Positions 25,492-34,811 are shown, counted from the first letter of the stretch. The stretch: DNA of 64,000 nt from Lachnospiraceae bacterium (GCA_017434885.1 JAFSGE010000042.1:1-64000); one strand, 5' to 3'. The notes: generated by a model from the sequence alone, not told the origin. Numbers and translations: made by a program.

Positions 25492-26580
25492 TCAGCGTTT
25501 GATATCATAGTTCATATTCATCAGATTGCGGATGCTCTTGGCATCATCGGTAATGTTTGCGTCGCCGTGAATGGTATGCTTGAGCACGCTGCTGGCAACT
25601 GCAAAGTTTACCATGTCCATAGGCTTGTAATCATGCATCATGGCATAAATCAATCCACTGGCAAATGCATCACCGCCGCCCACACGGTCTAAGATGTTGA
25701 AGGTAAAGAGTTTACTTTCAAAGGTGTGTCCCTCATACCACATAAAAGCTTTCAGGCTGTTTTCGCTACCGCTGTGGGCGTAGCGCACATGACGTGCAAT
25801 ACACTTCAAGTTGGGATAGCGTGCAATGAATGCCTGGAAAATTTCATCCTGCTGCTCGTAGGTGGGCTGAAGCGGTACACCGTCCTTGTAATCTCCCTTG
25901 CTGTGGTCATTTTCATCTCTCCAAAGATGATAAGGCTCGATGCCGAATAATACATCTATGTAGGGCAGACATTCCGTACAGAAATCTCTTGCTTCTTCCC
26001 AAGACCAGAGAAGGCTTCGGAAGTTGCCGTCAAAGCTGACAGTCATGCCTTTTTCTTTGGCAGTCTTTATCGCATCCATAATTAATTTACGGCAATTAGG
26101 GGCAAGTGCGGGAGTAATTCCGCTTAAATGCAACCAGTCAAAGCCTTCCATCAAGGCGTTTAAATCCACTTTGCTGAAATCATATTCTGTAATAGCACTG
26201 TTTTTACGGTCGTAGGTCACTTTGCTGGCACGGATACCGTAACCGGTTTCCAAGTAGTAGGTACCCAAACGGTGAGTGGGTGTCTCTTCGGGGGTACTTA
26301 AGATGACAGGCGTGCAGTGGACGTCATTGCTTCGAAGCATGCGGATGGCACTTTTTCCCAAGCTGTTATTGGGAACGACACTAAAAAAGGTACTGTCAAT
26401 GCCGAGGTTGGCAAGAGAAAGTGCAATGTTGGCTTCGCTGCCGCCGTAACTGGCTTCAAAATTGTTGGTCATGCGGATTTTTTCATAATTGGGAGGGGTC
26501 AGTCTGAGCATAATCTCGCCGATTGTGAAAAATTTCTGCGGACTGTGATTGTTTTGCAATAAGGGGTTAAAATGTTCCAT
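25492..26580 (-). CDS. kdgK: PfkB-family sugar kinase, probably 2-dehydro-3-deoxygluconokinase
   Basis: The 362-residue protein has the PfkB pattern: an N-terminal YGGSEANIALSLANLG, DGNFRSLLW, and the ATP site DRVGGGDAFASGL with catalytic Asp. The closest family by feel is KdgK, which phosphorylates 2-keto-3-deoxygluconate after uronate breakdown. That fits the GH88 product route in the same region. A TATAAT (minus, 26639-26644) lies upstream and GGAGAAATTT precedes the ATG. The ending MNMNYDIKR looks natural. Confidence 0.75.
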   Translation of the reverse strand: MEHFNPLLQNNHSPQKFFTIGEIMLRLTPPNYEKIRMTNNFEASYGGSEANIALSLANLGIDSTFFSVVPNNSLGKSAIRMLRSNDVHCTPVILSTPEETPTHRLGTYYLETGYGIRASKVTYDRKNSAITEYDFSKVDLNALMEGFDWLHLSGITPALAPNCRKLIMDAIKTAKEKGMTVSFDGNFRSLLWSWEEARDFCTECLPYIDVLFGIEPYHLWRDENDHSKGDYKDGVPLQPTYEQQDEIFQAFIARYPNLKCIARHVRYAHSGSENSLKAFMWYEGHTFESKLFTFNILDRVGGGDAFASGLIYAMMHDYKPMDMVNFAVASSVLKHTIHGDANITDDAKSIRNLMNMNYDIKR

Positions 26581-26708
26581 AAATTTCTCCTATTTGTCTG
26601 AATATTTCAAAATATAAACCGAACTATTTGATAATTTGATTATAGCAAAGGACAGGAAGGAAATAAAGGATTTTTAACCGGGATTTTAAAAAAAATAATA
26701 TTTTATAC

Positions 26709-26756
26709 TTGACAATAGTGTGCGGCATACAGTATTATGATAACAACACTATAGTG
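26709..26756 (+). promoter_or_regulatory. Promoter and putative operator of the PadR operon
   Basis: TTGACA (26709-26714) and TATTAT (26733-26738) are 18 nt apart. The perfect palindrome CACTATAGTG (26747-26756) overlaps the expected transcription start, and a related ATAGTG half-site lies at 26715-26720. PadR repressors usually bind such palindromes near their own promoters. Confidence 0.7.
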
Positions 26757-26771
26757 CGCAGGAGGATAAGA

Positions 26772-27113
26772 ATGAATATTGATGAAGTAGTATCAGGTTT
26801 GATACTGGAGTTGCGACGCGGTACTTTGATTTTGTTGGTGCTGAATCAGCTGCAGGAACCGAAATACGGATACAATCTGGTGAAAGAGTTACAGGAACAC
26901 GGGATTCCCATAGAGGCAAATACATTATATCCCTTGATGCGACGATTGGAAACGCAGGGGCTTTTGGCAAGTGAGTGGGACACCGCGGAGGCAAAGCCAC
27001 GGAAATATTACAAGATTACACAGGACGGAGAACAGGTTTTACAGAAAGTAAAGGAAAACTGGAAGACGTTTTCAGCCAACGTAAATCAATTGCTGGAACC
27101 GGAAGTGGAGTAA
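26772..27113 (+). CDS. PadR-family transcriptional regulator
   Basis: The 113-residue protein has a winged-helix fold: GTLILLVLNQL, YGYNLVKELQ, the recognition helix region EANTLYPLMRRLETQGLL and a wing with KPRKYYKITQDG. It lacks the long C-terminal domain of full PadR and belongs to the short group. ATG 26772 lies after AGGAGG at good spacing. It probably represses its own operon, whose second gene encodes a membrane protein. Confidence 0.85.
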   Translation: MNIDEVVSGLILELRRGTLILLVLNQLQEPKYGYNLVKELQEHGIPIEANTLYPLMRRLETQGLLASEWDTAEAKPRKYYKITQDGEQVLQKVKENWKTFSANVNQLLEPEVE

Positions 27114-27149
27114 TTAAGGAAGGATTCATGAGAGGAATAGAGAGGTAAA

Positions 27150-28139
27150 ATGATGAAAAGTGATTTGACAGAACGCTATATTTATGCAGTGACTAAAAAA
27201 CTGCCTTATAAGACAAGAGAAGATGTGGCAAGGGAATTGCGCACATTAATTGATGATATGTTAAAGGAACGTTGCGGTGATATGATGCCTACGGACAAAG
27301 ATGTTAAAGTGGTACTGACCGAACTGGGAACCCCTACAGAGCTTTATGAGCAGTATGCGGGAGACGGAAAGAGATGCTTGATTGGTCCGAATTATTACAA
27401 TACATACCTTTTTGTATTGAAGCTGGTGCTGATTTGTGAGACTGTAGGGCTTACCGTTGCAGCCATTGTTTCCGCAGTGGTAAACGGACAGGATTTCATA
27501 TGGTATCAGGCGATTATGCAGTGGGTAGGAATGTTGTTTTCCGGTGCCATCAGTGCGTTCGGCTTTGTGACAGCGCTGTTTGCTTTTTTTGAGTATAAAG
27601 AAATTTCTCTGGATACAAATAGTAGCTTTGATGACCTGCCTCCCGTACCGAAAAAGGAAGAGACAATTTCAAAAGGAGAGAGTATCTTTGGTATTGCAAT
27701 TTCCGTGATTTTTCTGGTGGTATTTTTGATTTGCCCGGAAATTTTTATGTGCGGTGTGGTTGACGGCAAAATGGTTCCCATATTTTCCACACAGGTTATC
27801 AGAAATACATGGTATATTCTTTTTGTTTTCAGTGCACTGGGAATTACCGGAGAGGTAGTAAAATTACTTGATGGCAAATATACGAAAAGAGTTATGTTAA
27901 CCACTGTGATTACGGATGTTCTTTCTGCAATATGCGCAGTGTGGTGGCTTAGCAACAAGAACATTATAAATCCGGAGTTTGCTTCACGTGTAGGGGCATT
28001 ATTTGAAGGTGACAGTGCATTTCTTGCAAATATGTTTGCTAATTTTCAGTATTTCTTTATGGGAGTAATTTTGTTTGCCTTGTTGCTTGACTGTGTTGTT
28101 ACATTTGTGAAGTGGATGAAATATTCGGTGGAAAAATAA
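27150..28139 (+). CDS. HAAS-domain membrane protein
   Basis: The 329-residue protein has an N-terminal helical region of about 75 residues (RYIYAVTKKLPYKTREDVARELRTLID cut into helices, then LGTPTELYEQYAG) typical of the HAAS/DUF1700 domain that accompanies PadR regulators. At least six membrane segments follow. The function is unknown; PadR-HAAS pairs occur widely in Firmicutes. It lies 36 nt after padR. Confidence 0.75.
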   Translation: MMKSDLTERYIYAVTKKLPYKTREDVARELRTLIDDMLKERCGDMMPTDKDVKVVLTELGTPTELYEQYAGDGKRCLIGPNYYNTYLFVLKLVLICETVGLTVAAIVSAVVNGQDFIWYQAIMQWVGMLFSGAISAFGFVTALFAFFEYKEISLDTNSSFDDLPPVPKKEETISKGESIFGIAISVIFLVVFLICPEIFMCGVVDGKMVPIFSTQVIRNTWYILFVFSALGITGEVVKLLDGKYTKRVMLTTVITDVLSAICAVWWLSNKNIINPEFASRVGALFEGDSAFLANMFANFQYFFMGVILFALLLDCVVTFVKWMKYSVEK

Positions 28140-28190
28140 AATAAAATCGCGTATGATAGTGATAGACATATGATAACGCGGAGGAATAGC

Positions 28191-29087
28191 ATGAAAATAA
28201 CGATTGTAGGAATGGGTGCGCTTGGTATTTTATACGGAGAAAGAATTACTTCTACTTTAGGAAAAGAGGCAGTAACTTTTCTTGCAGACGAAGCCCGTGT
28301 CCGGAAATATCTGGCAGAAGGCGTATATTGTAACGGAAAGAAATGTGATTTTCAAGTGACGGCAAAGGCAGAACCGACCGACTTGCTTATTTTTGCAGTA
28401 AAGGGAACTACGTTGCAGGATGCCATGGAGCTGGCAAAGGATGCAGTGAGTGATGATACCATACTGCTTTCCGTCTTAAACGGCATCAGCAGTGAAGAAA
28501 TGATGGCTGATTATTTTGACAAAGGACATATTGTGCACTGTATTGCCCAGGGAATGGATGCAGTGAAGCTTGGAAACAAGTTAACCTTTGCAAATGAAGG
28601 AGAGCTTCGCATCGGAACACCTGATGCAGAGAAACAGGCTTATGTGGAAAGAGCGGCGCAAATGCTGAAAGAGGCAGGGGTGCCTTATGTGGTGGAAGAA
28701 GATATTCAGCACAGACTTTGGTGCAAATGGATGCTTAACGTGGGTGTCAATCAGGTAGTTATGGTAGAAGAAGGGACTTATGACACTATTCAGAAACCGG
28801 GAAAAGCCCGTGAGAAAATGATTGCAGCGATGGAAGAAGTCCGCAGACTTTCCGAACTGGCGGGAACCGGGGTGACAAAGGAAGATCTTGATGCTTATGT
28901 AGCACTGGTAGATACCCTGAACCCTGAGGGGATGCCTTCCATGCGTCAGGATGGCCTTGCAGGACGATATTCAGAAGTAGATTTCTTTGCCGGTACCGTC
29001 ATCCGCAAAGCGAAAGAATATGATCTGCCCGTACCCGTCAACCAATCCCTCTACGACACCGTCAAGAAAATCGAGTCTGTATACTAA
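28191..29087 (+). CDS. Ketopantoate reductase (ApbA/PanE)-family protein
   Basis: The 298-residue protein has the N-terminal NAD(P)-binding GMGALGILYG, then LSVLNGISSEE and a C-terminal helical domain with WCKWMLNVGVNQV, all usual in ApbA/PanE. The family reduces 2-dehydropantoate for pantothenate synthesis, although paralogues act on other keto acids. With no pan genes nearby, the exact role is open. ATG 28191 lies after GGAGG. Confidence 0.8.
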   Translation: MKITIVGMGALGILYGERITSTLGKEAVTFLADEARVRKYLAEGVYCNGKKCDFQVTAKAEPTDLLIFAVKGTTLQDAMELAKDAVSDDTILLSVLNGISSEEMMADYFDKGHIVHCIAQGMDAVKLGNKLTFANEGELRIGTPDAEKQAYVERAAQMLKEAGVPYVVEEDIQHRLWCKWMLNVGVNQVVMVEEGTYDTIQKPGKAREKMIAAMEEVRRLSELAGTGVTKEDLDAYVALVDTLNPEGMPSMRQDGLAGRYSEVDFFAGTVIRKAKEYDLPVPVNQSLYDTVKKIESVY

Positions 29088-29152
29088 TATAAAAAGTGCT
29101 TGTTCAAACGCCTTTTCTGGTGATGAACATAAGAAAAAATAAGCGGAAACAC

Positions 29153-29284
29153 AAAAGCTTGTTCATTATCCTTTTGCGTGATGGAGACGAGACTCATAAA
29201 TCGTGGAAGCCTTTGCTGAACACGATTTACGTATTAAGAGGCTCGTCGGAATGTTTCACGCATAGGATTAAGAACAAGCTTTTT
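29153..29284. repeat. Intergenic hairpin element, copy 1 (between convergent genes)
   Basis: Outer arms AAAAGCTTGTTC (29153-29164) and its complement at 29272-29284 enclose an inner element. GCGTGA and GACGAG (29176-29193) pair with CTCGTC and TCACGC (29240-29261), leaving an asymmetric internal loop. Inside that, AAATCGTG (29198-29205) pairs with CACGATTT (29221-29228). The inner element reappears at 33436-33484 with compensating changes. It sits between the ApbA gene and the convergent DUF3048 gene, so bidirectional termination is a possible role. Confidence 0.7.
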
Positions 29285-29309
29285 GCGTATATCGCTATAT
29301 TAAATTTTC

Positions 29310-30380
29310 TTATGAATATTTCACACTCTTCCCTGCCTGCGCAATCGCAATATAGGTCTTACCCTCATTAATTTGAATCTCGTTTCCGTTATCATCATAA
29401 TATCTGGTAGGCTCGTGATCAGAAGTCTTTTTCCATGTAATATGGATACCCCGTCCTTTTGTAAAATAATAACCGTCCATGGTAGAATCATTGGTCTGGA
29501 ATGCAAGATATCCCTTTGCATCTCGCTTTGCCCAGTTGGTATTCTGGATAATGACATTGGAGAAGGTAAGCTGTTCTCCGGTCAGACCGTCTGTCTGAGC
29601 CTTGCCATGAATGCTCTTGGAGTACAAACCTGTCTCAGGATTGTAAGTAAAATAGCTCTTGGTGTAGCTGAATACATCGGATAAATCAATTACATTACCG
29701 GGAATGGCGCCGGGATACTGCTCTAAGGTATTGACACCGTTTGCAAAGTTAAAGTGTGTGGTATTGTAATATTCCGGTCTGGTAGACAGAGAATAACCTA
29801 ACTTTTCACTTGCACTGATAATTCCTTCAGCGCTGATATAGGCATTGTGAGGTGCTTTTCTGTCCGAAGTACGATAAAATTTGCCGCTTCCGGGAGCTTC
29901 GCCGCCCACACCGTATTCATATGTACCGGAGAGGTTATTGATATCAGGAGCCGTGATACGGTCCTGCATATAACAGACTCCGCCAAAGTGAATCAAAATA
30001 GGATCCCACTCAGTAGCAATATGGATATAGTAATCACGGCAGCTTCTGATATTGCCGATTCGCTCCAGTCCCTGCCAGTTGTCGATGATGGCAAGCTGCC
30101 TGGAGATATTACCTTCTTCCATAATTTCATATAAAACTTTCGCATTGCCGATTCCGTAAGAAGGCTGTGCAGACTTATCGGTAGGCATCATAACGGCAAT
30201 GGGGCGCCATACCGCCTGGGATGCGGGAATCAGTTCATTGGTATACACACTGCGGACCTGTTGTTCGGGCTGCGGTTCTGTTGCTTTGACAGTACCGGAA
30301 GAAGCAACTGCGGCACCTGCGAATACCCCCAGAGCAAGTCCCATTGCAAGCAGTGTTTTAGTCACTTTTTTTGCATTCAT
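29310..30380 (-). CDS. DUF3048-family exported protein
   Basis: The 356-residue protein starts with a signal-peptide-like segment (TKTLLAMGLALGVFAGAAVAS), then the DUF3048 core with RPIAVMMPTDKSAQPSYGIG, IRSCRDYY and ILIHFGGVCYMQ. It should be exported. Family members such as YerB are of unclear function. The ATG at 30380 lies after AAAGGA. The ending YIAIAQAGKSVKYS matches the natural end of the family. It diverges from a two-component system across a 246-bp region containing a palindrome. Confidence 0.75.
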   Translation of the reverse strand: MNAKKVTKTLLAMGLALGVFAGAAVASSGTVKATEPQPEQQVRSVYTNELIPASQAVWRPIAVMMPTDKSAQPSYGIGNAKVLYEIMEEGNISRQLAIIDNWQGLERIGNIRSCRDYYIHIATEWDPILIHFGGVCYMQDRITAPDINNLSGTYEYGVGGEAPGSGKFYRTSDRKAPHNAYISAEGIISASEKLGYSLSTRPEYYNTTHFNFANGVNTLEQYPGAIPGNVIDLSDVFSYTKSYFTYNPETGLYSKSIHGKAQTDGLTGEQLTFSNVIIQNTNWAKRDAKGYLAFQTNDSTMDGYYFTKGRGIHITWKKTSDHEPTRYYDDNGNEIQINEGKTYIAIAQAGKSVKYS

Positions 30381-30504
30381 AAGATAAAAATCCTTTCTTT
30401 GTTTGATGCGCCTCTTAAAAGAGGTAAGTAAAAACAGAATACCGCAAATCCAAGAAATTCGCAACCCTAAATGGTTGAAATCAAAAGAGAAAAAGAAGAA
30501 GGAA

Positions 30505-30516
30505 GTCTCATGAGAC
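30505..30516. promoter_or_regulatory. Palindrome and short direct repeats in the divergent promoter region
   Basis: GTCTCATGAGAC is a perfect 12-bp palindrome between the DUF3048 gene and the response regulator gene. GGAAGTCT appears at 30501-30508 and again at 30517-30524, 16 bp apart. This could be the binding site of the encoded OmpR-type regulator, by position only. Confidence 0.35.
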
Positions 30517-30626
30517 GGAAGTCTGACTTGAGAATCTTTTGCCGGAATAGTAAAATAGAAGCATGTTGGGGGAGGGCGGCAGGAACAGATGCCGAATCGG
30601 ATAAAGAGTAACAAGGGAGAATAGAG

Positions 30627-31331
30627 ATGAAGTACAAGGTTTTGGCAGTAGAAGACGATAAAGACATTGCGGAGGTCATACGTCTTTATTTGGAAAATGA
30701 GGGATATGAAGTGATTTTGGCACAGGACGGACTTGCAGGATATGAACTTGCGAAAAGCGATGAGATTAATCTTGCCATAGTGGATATCATGCTGCCGAAG
30801 ATGAACGGTTATGATTTGGTAAAGAAAATCAGGGAAATGAGCAATATTCCGATTCTTATTTTGTCAGCCAGAAATTTGGACAGTGACAAGATATTGGGAC
30901 TTGATTTGGGAGCGGATGATTATCTGACGAAGCCGTTTAATCCGCTTGAACTGGTGGCACGCATCAAATCCAATATCAGGCGTTACTATAGTTTGGGAAG
31001 TAAACAGGAGGAGGCTGAGCCGGCAGGCAGAACATGGCAGGTGGGAGAACTGATTCTTGATGAAGATTCCGTTACTCTGACTAAAGCAGGGCAAAACGTG
31101 GTCATTACACCTACAGAGTACAAGATGCTTTCTCTTTTTATGAAATCGCCGGGAAAGGTGTTTACCAAACAACAGATTTATCAGGAAGTAAACGGGGAAT
31201 GCTATGTCAATGATGACAATACGCTGATGGTCCATATTTCCAACTTAAGGGACAAGATAGAAGACAATCCCAGAGCGCCGAAATATATCAAAAATATCAG
31301 AGGAATAGGATACAAAATTGAAAAGATATAA
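30627..31331 (+). CDS. OmpR-family response regulator
   Basis: The 234-residue protein has a receiver with acidic pocket EDDKD, phospho-acceptor in VDIMLPKMNGYDL and Lys in LTKPFNPLE, and a winged-helix trans_reg_C domain with ITPTEYKMLSLFM and VHISNLRDKIEDN. It should be a DNA-binding regulator. It overlaps the kinase gene by 14 bases, so the pair is translationally coupled. A palindrome upstream may be its site. Confidence 0.9.
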   Translation: MKYKVLAVEDDKDIAEVIRLYLENEGYEVILAQDGLAGYELAKSDEINLAIVDIMLPKMNGYDLVKKIREMSNIPILILSARNLDSDKILGLDLGADDYLTKPFNPLELVARIKSNIRRYYSLGSKQEEAEPAGRTWQVGELILDEDSVTLTKAGQNVVITPTEYKMLSLFMKSPGKVFTKQQIYQEVNGECYVNDDNTLMVHISNLRDKIEDNPRAPKYIKNIRGIGYKIEKI

Positions 31332-32916
31332 AACGAAAGAAAAAAGCCTGTATGTGTTTTTGATAAAAAATTATGTGATTTTTACTCTCGTAATGGCGGC
31401 TTTGCTTTTGATACTGAATCTGGCAAAGGAATGGACGCAGGATCGGATTATGCGCCTGCCGCGTAAGGACGAGGTGATTGGCGGTCTTAGTCTGCTCACG
31501 GCAGGAGAATATGAGAAACTCAGTATGGAAAAAATGCTAATGACTTCCGGCTTTTTCGAGATTCTGGACGATGAGGGAAATGTAATTTACGCGCAGGAGG
31601 AGAACAAAGAAGGATACAGTGTGCAGGAACTTGCTTATATTCCGTTCTATAACAGTCCGGTGACATATGAAGCAACAGAATATCTTACGCAGGATGGCAG
31701 CAGGCAAATTCTGGTAAGCTGTAAGAGGCATGAAGCGGATACCGGATATGAGACCAATGAAGGGTATCTGATTCTGGACGAGGAGTATAAAGTAATCAGT
31801 GCCAGCGTTTCTGTGTCAAAGGAACAGTTTACCCGTAGAGAGCTGAATTGCCTGACAGGAAAAGGAATGCCCGGATATGATATCTGCAAATATGAATATA
31901 AAGGGGACGATGGTGAAAATTATACCCTTGTGATGCATATTAAACACATGGACAGGCAGCGTTATAAGCGGTTATTGTCTTTATGGAAAATATTCATACC
32001 CTTTTATTTGTTAACCTATGTTGTCGTGACAGTTATTTTTACTGTTTACATTCACCGGAAAGTAAAAGAGCCGCTTACGCTTTTGAACGAGGGAATTGTT
32101 TCTTTTGCGGAAGGAGAACGAAACCGGGAGATTGCTTACCGTGGACCGAAGGAGTTTGAAGCTATTTTCAGCAGTTTTAATAAGATGGCCAGACAGCTTG
32201 AGGAAAGTGAAGCGGCGAAGGAAAGGCTGATTGTAGAGAAACAACGGATGCTGGCAGATATTTCTCATGACTTAAAGACACCGATTACAGTTATTCAGGG
32301 ATACGCAAAGGTGCTATCTGACGGGCTTGCGGATCCGCAAATGAAAAACCAGTATTTAAGCACCATTTTGCAAAAGGCGGAAAGCCTCACAGAACAGATT
32401 AATATCTTTTATGATTACAGTAAATTGGAGCATCCGGAATTTCAATTGGTAAAACAGAAGCAGGATTTCGCGGAGTATGTCAGAAGTTATTTGGCAGATA
32501 AGTATGATGAAATAGAACTTGCAGGCTTTTTTCTGGAGGCAGAGATACCGGATGAGAGAATGGATTATTGTTTTGATGAAGTGCAGATGAGGAGAGTTTT
32601 TGACAATATTCTGTCAAATGCCTTGAAACATAATCCGAAAGGGACTACTATATATATAACGCTGCAACAGACGGAGAGGACCATTCAGATAGAAATTGGC
32701 GATAACGGAGTGGGAATTCCGGAGGAAATAAAAGAACAGCTTTTTGACCCTTTTACGGTGGGAGATGATTCCAGACACAATAAGCAGGGCTCAGGACTTG
32801 GACTTGCGGTAGCAGCAAAAATAACAGAGCTTCATGGAGGCGCCCTTTTTCTTGAGAAGGCGGGGAACGGATATATTAGTACACTTTTTATTATCAGATT
32901 GATGAAGGAGAAATGA
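31318..32916 (+). CDS. HAMP-domain sensor histidine kinase
   Basis: The 532-residue protein has two membrane segments (about residues 15-35 and 220-243) around an extracytoplasmic sensor, a HAMP-like linker, HisKA with ISHDLKTPITVIQGY, and HATPase with NILSNALKHNPKG, DNGVGIPEEI and GSGLGLAV. It starts at TTG 31318 in an AGGAATAGG context, inside the regulator gene. The ligand is unknown. Confidence 0.9.
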   Translation: MKRYKTKEKSLYVFLIKNYVIFTLVMAALLLILNLAKEWTQDRIMRLPRKDEVIGGLSLLTAGEYEKLSMEKMLMTSGFFEILDDEGNVIYAQEENKEGYSVQELAYIPFYNSPVTYEATEYLTQDGSRQILVSCKRHEADTGYETNEGYLILDEEYKVISASVSVSKEQFTRRELNCLTGKGMPGYDICKYEYKGDDGENYTLVMHIKHMDRQRYKRLLSLWKIFIPFYLLTYVVVTVIFTVYIHRKVKEPLTLLNEGIVSFAEGERNREIAYRGPKEFEAIFSSFNKMARQLEESEAAKERLIVEKQRMLADISHDLKTPITVIQGYAKVLSDGLADPQMKNQYLSTILQKAESLTEQINIFYDYSKLEHPEFQLVKQKQDFAEYVRSYLADKYDEIELAGFFLEAEIPDERMDYCFDEVQMRRVFDNILSNALKHNPKGTTIYITLQQTERTIQIEIGDNGVGIPEEIKEQLFDPFTVGDDSRHNKQGSGLGLAVAAKITELHGGALFLEKAGNGYISTLFIIRLMKEK

Positions 32917-32917
32917 C

Positions 32918-33346
32918 ATGGCGAGAAAACAACAACAGCAGCAGGGAACAATTTCAAAAGGAAAAAGAATGCTTAATACGCTTTGGATTATTCTGATGGT
33001 AGTATCTTTTGTAACGCTTATCGGTACTTTGTTCGGACATATGCAGGAACTCGGTGCAGTACAGTGGGGACACAGTATTGTGGCAGATTACAAAGAAGAA
33101 GGCGGAAGAGTCTACGCAGAGTATTATGATGATAGCGGGCAGCAGTACCTTTATAATCTGGCAGGACATGATCCCATTGTAGACGGAGACAAGGTGACTT
33201 TGTACTATACCACAAGTTTGAAAGAAGTAACCCCTAAGAACACCTTAAGCTCCTACCTCGGATATTATATAGTGTTCGGAGCCCTTTTTGGTATCAGCAT
33301 GTACAAAATCCGCAAAATGACAGAAGGAACCACGGCAAATAAATAA
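32918..33346 (+). CDS. Small two-helix membrane protein, DUF3592-like
   Basis: The 142-residue protein has one membrane segment near residues 20-40 and one near 110-130, with an extracytoplasmic middle part containing VDGDKVTLYYTT, reminiscent of DUF3592. It begins two bases after the kinase stop, so it may belong to the same operon and be a regulator or target of that kinase. The function is unknown. Confidence 0.55.
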   Translation: MARKQQQQQGTISKGKRMLNTLWIILMVVSFVTLIGTLFGHMQELGAVQWGHSIVADYKEEGGRVYAEYYDDSGQQYLYNLAGHDPIVDGDKVTLYYTTSLKEVTPKNTLSSYLGYYIVFGALFGISMYKIRKMTEGTTANK

Positions 33347-33394
33347 CTGATTAAAAAGAAGGGATGTTTTCACCGCTTTTAGTTGGATATGGCG

Positions 33395-33525
33395 AAAAAA
33401 AGGAACTGTCAAAAGAAATTTGCTCAAGTGACTTTGCGTGATGAAGATGAGACTTGTTTAAAGGCTCATCGGAATGTTTCACGCAACGGAATGCGAACAA
33501 ATTCTTTTGACAGTTCCGTTTATTC
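33395..33525. repeat. Intergenic hairpin element, copy 2 (between convergent genes)
   Basis: Outer arms 33401-33421 and 33498-33517 pair over about 19 bp. Inside, GCGTGA and GATGAG (33436-33453) pair with CTCATC and TCACGC (33463-33484). Relative to copy 1 the changes GACGAG to GATGAG and CTCGTC to CTCATC preserve pairing, and the internal loop TGAA opposite GGAATGTT is nearly the same. On the minus strand the hairpin is followed by a run of seven T, ideal to terminate trpS. Confidence 0.8.
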
Positions 33526-34614
33526 TTACACGTTCTGATATTTCTGTGCCTGCTCTGTAATCAGTGCATTATCCTCAAAATAATTAATTTTCATAGATTT
33601 CTTGACATCATCCAAGGTCTGGGAAGCAGCTTCTCTTGCAACGCGGCTGCCCTCTTTCAGGATATCATAAACAGCGGGAATCTGTTTTTCCCATTCTTTT
33701 CTTCTGGCACGGATAGGTGCAAGTTCTTCCTGCAATACATTGTTTAAGAATTTCTTTACCTTGACGTCACCTAAACCGCCTCTGGTATAGTGTGCTTTCA
33801 GTTCATCAAGATTTGCGTAGTCAGGTAAGTATTCTGCAAACATATCATCCTTACAGAAAGCATCCAGATAAATAAACACAGGGTTGCCTTCTACGCGGCC
33901 GGGGTCGGATACCTGTAAGTGATTAGGGTCTGTAAACATGGACATAACTTTCTTGCGTACATCCTCTTCCGTATCGGATAAATAAATACAATTGTTTAAG
34001 GACTTGCTCATTTTAGCCTTGCCGTCGATGCCGGGCAGACGAAGACAGGCTTTATTATCGGGAAGAAGCACTTCGGGTTCTACTAAAGTGTCGCCGTATA
34101 CGGAATTAAATTTACGGACGATTTCTTTGGTCTGCTCAATCATGGGAAGCTGGTCTTCACCGACAGGAACGGTCGTTGCCTTAAAAGCGGTGATATCGGC
34201 AGCCTGACTGATTGGATATGTAAAGAAACCTACGGGAATGCTTGCTTCAAAATTACGCATCTGGATTTCAGCCTTAACGGTAGGGTTTCTCTGCAATCTG
34301 GATACTGTTACCAGGTTCATGTAGTAAAAGGACAGCTCGCAAAGTTCGGGAAGCTGTGACTGGATGAACAGGGTAGATTTTGCAGGGTCAAGACCGCAGG
34401 ATAAGTAGTCAAGTGCCACTTCCACAATATTCTGACGTACTTTTTCAGGATTTTCTGCATTGTCGGTCAGTGCCTGTGCATCGGCAATCATAATGTAAAT
34501 TTTATCGAACATACCGGAATTCTGCAGTTCTACTCTTCTTCTTAAGGAACCAACATAGTGGCCTACATGAAGGCGGCCGGTAGGTCTGTCACCGGTTAAA
34601 ATAATTTTAGACAT
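33526..34614 (-). CDS. trpS: Tryptophan-tRNA ligase
   Basis: The 362-residue class I synthetase has the HIGH-type motif HVGH near residue 20, the KMSKS loop in [11 protein letters not shown], and the Trp-site region with GEDQLPMIE. It charges tRNA-Trp. The length is slightly above that of short bacterial TrpRS. The gene starts after AAAAGGAG. No T-box is visible in the 197 bp upstream. The 3' end runs into the hairpin repeat, which probably acts as terminator. Confidence 0.95.
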   Translation of the reverse strand: MSKIILTGDRPTGRLHVGHYVGSLRRRVELQNSGMFDKIYIMIADAQALTDNAENPEKVRQNIVEVALDYLSCGLDPAKSTLFIQSQLPELCELSFYYMNLVTVSRLQRNPTVKAEIQMRNFEASIPVGFFTYPISQAADITAFKATTVPVGEDQLPMIEQTKEIVRKFNSVYGDTLVEPEVLLPDNKACLRLPGIDGKAKMSKSLNNCIYLSDTEEDVRKKVMSMFTDPNHLQVSDPGRVEGNPVFIYLDAFCKDDMFAEYLPDYANLDELKAHYTRGGLGDVKVKKFLNNVLQEELAPIRARRKEWEKQIPAVYDILKEGSRVAREAASQTLDDVKKSMKINYFEDNALITEQAQKYQNV

Positions 34615-34811
34615 AGTGAAATACTCCTTTTAAAATCATACTATTATTGATTATACACAATTCTTCGGAAATTTCCACAGATTCTTTTGATTTATTTGAG
34701 GATTTCCTGTCGTAGCAGTAGATTTTCCAAAGGATTTGATATAAAATAGTTTGTGGTTAACGAAAGAGAGCGTGCCGATGATATGAGGATGCCTTTCACG
34801 AAAGGAAACGT

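Noticed and set aside
34615..34811. T-box leader for trpS or c-di-AMP riboswitch for the Ktr genes
   Set aside because: The 197-bp region between the divergent genes has no T-box core sequence, specifier hairpin or terminator, and no arrangement that I recognise as ydaO-type. Only a small hairpin near the ribosome binding site is seen.
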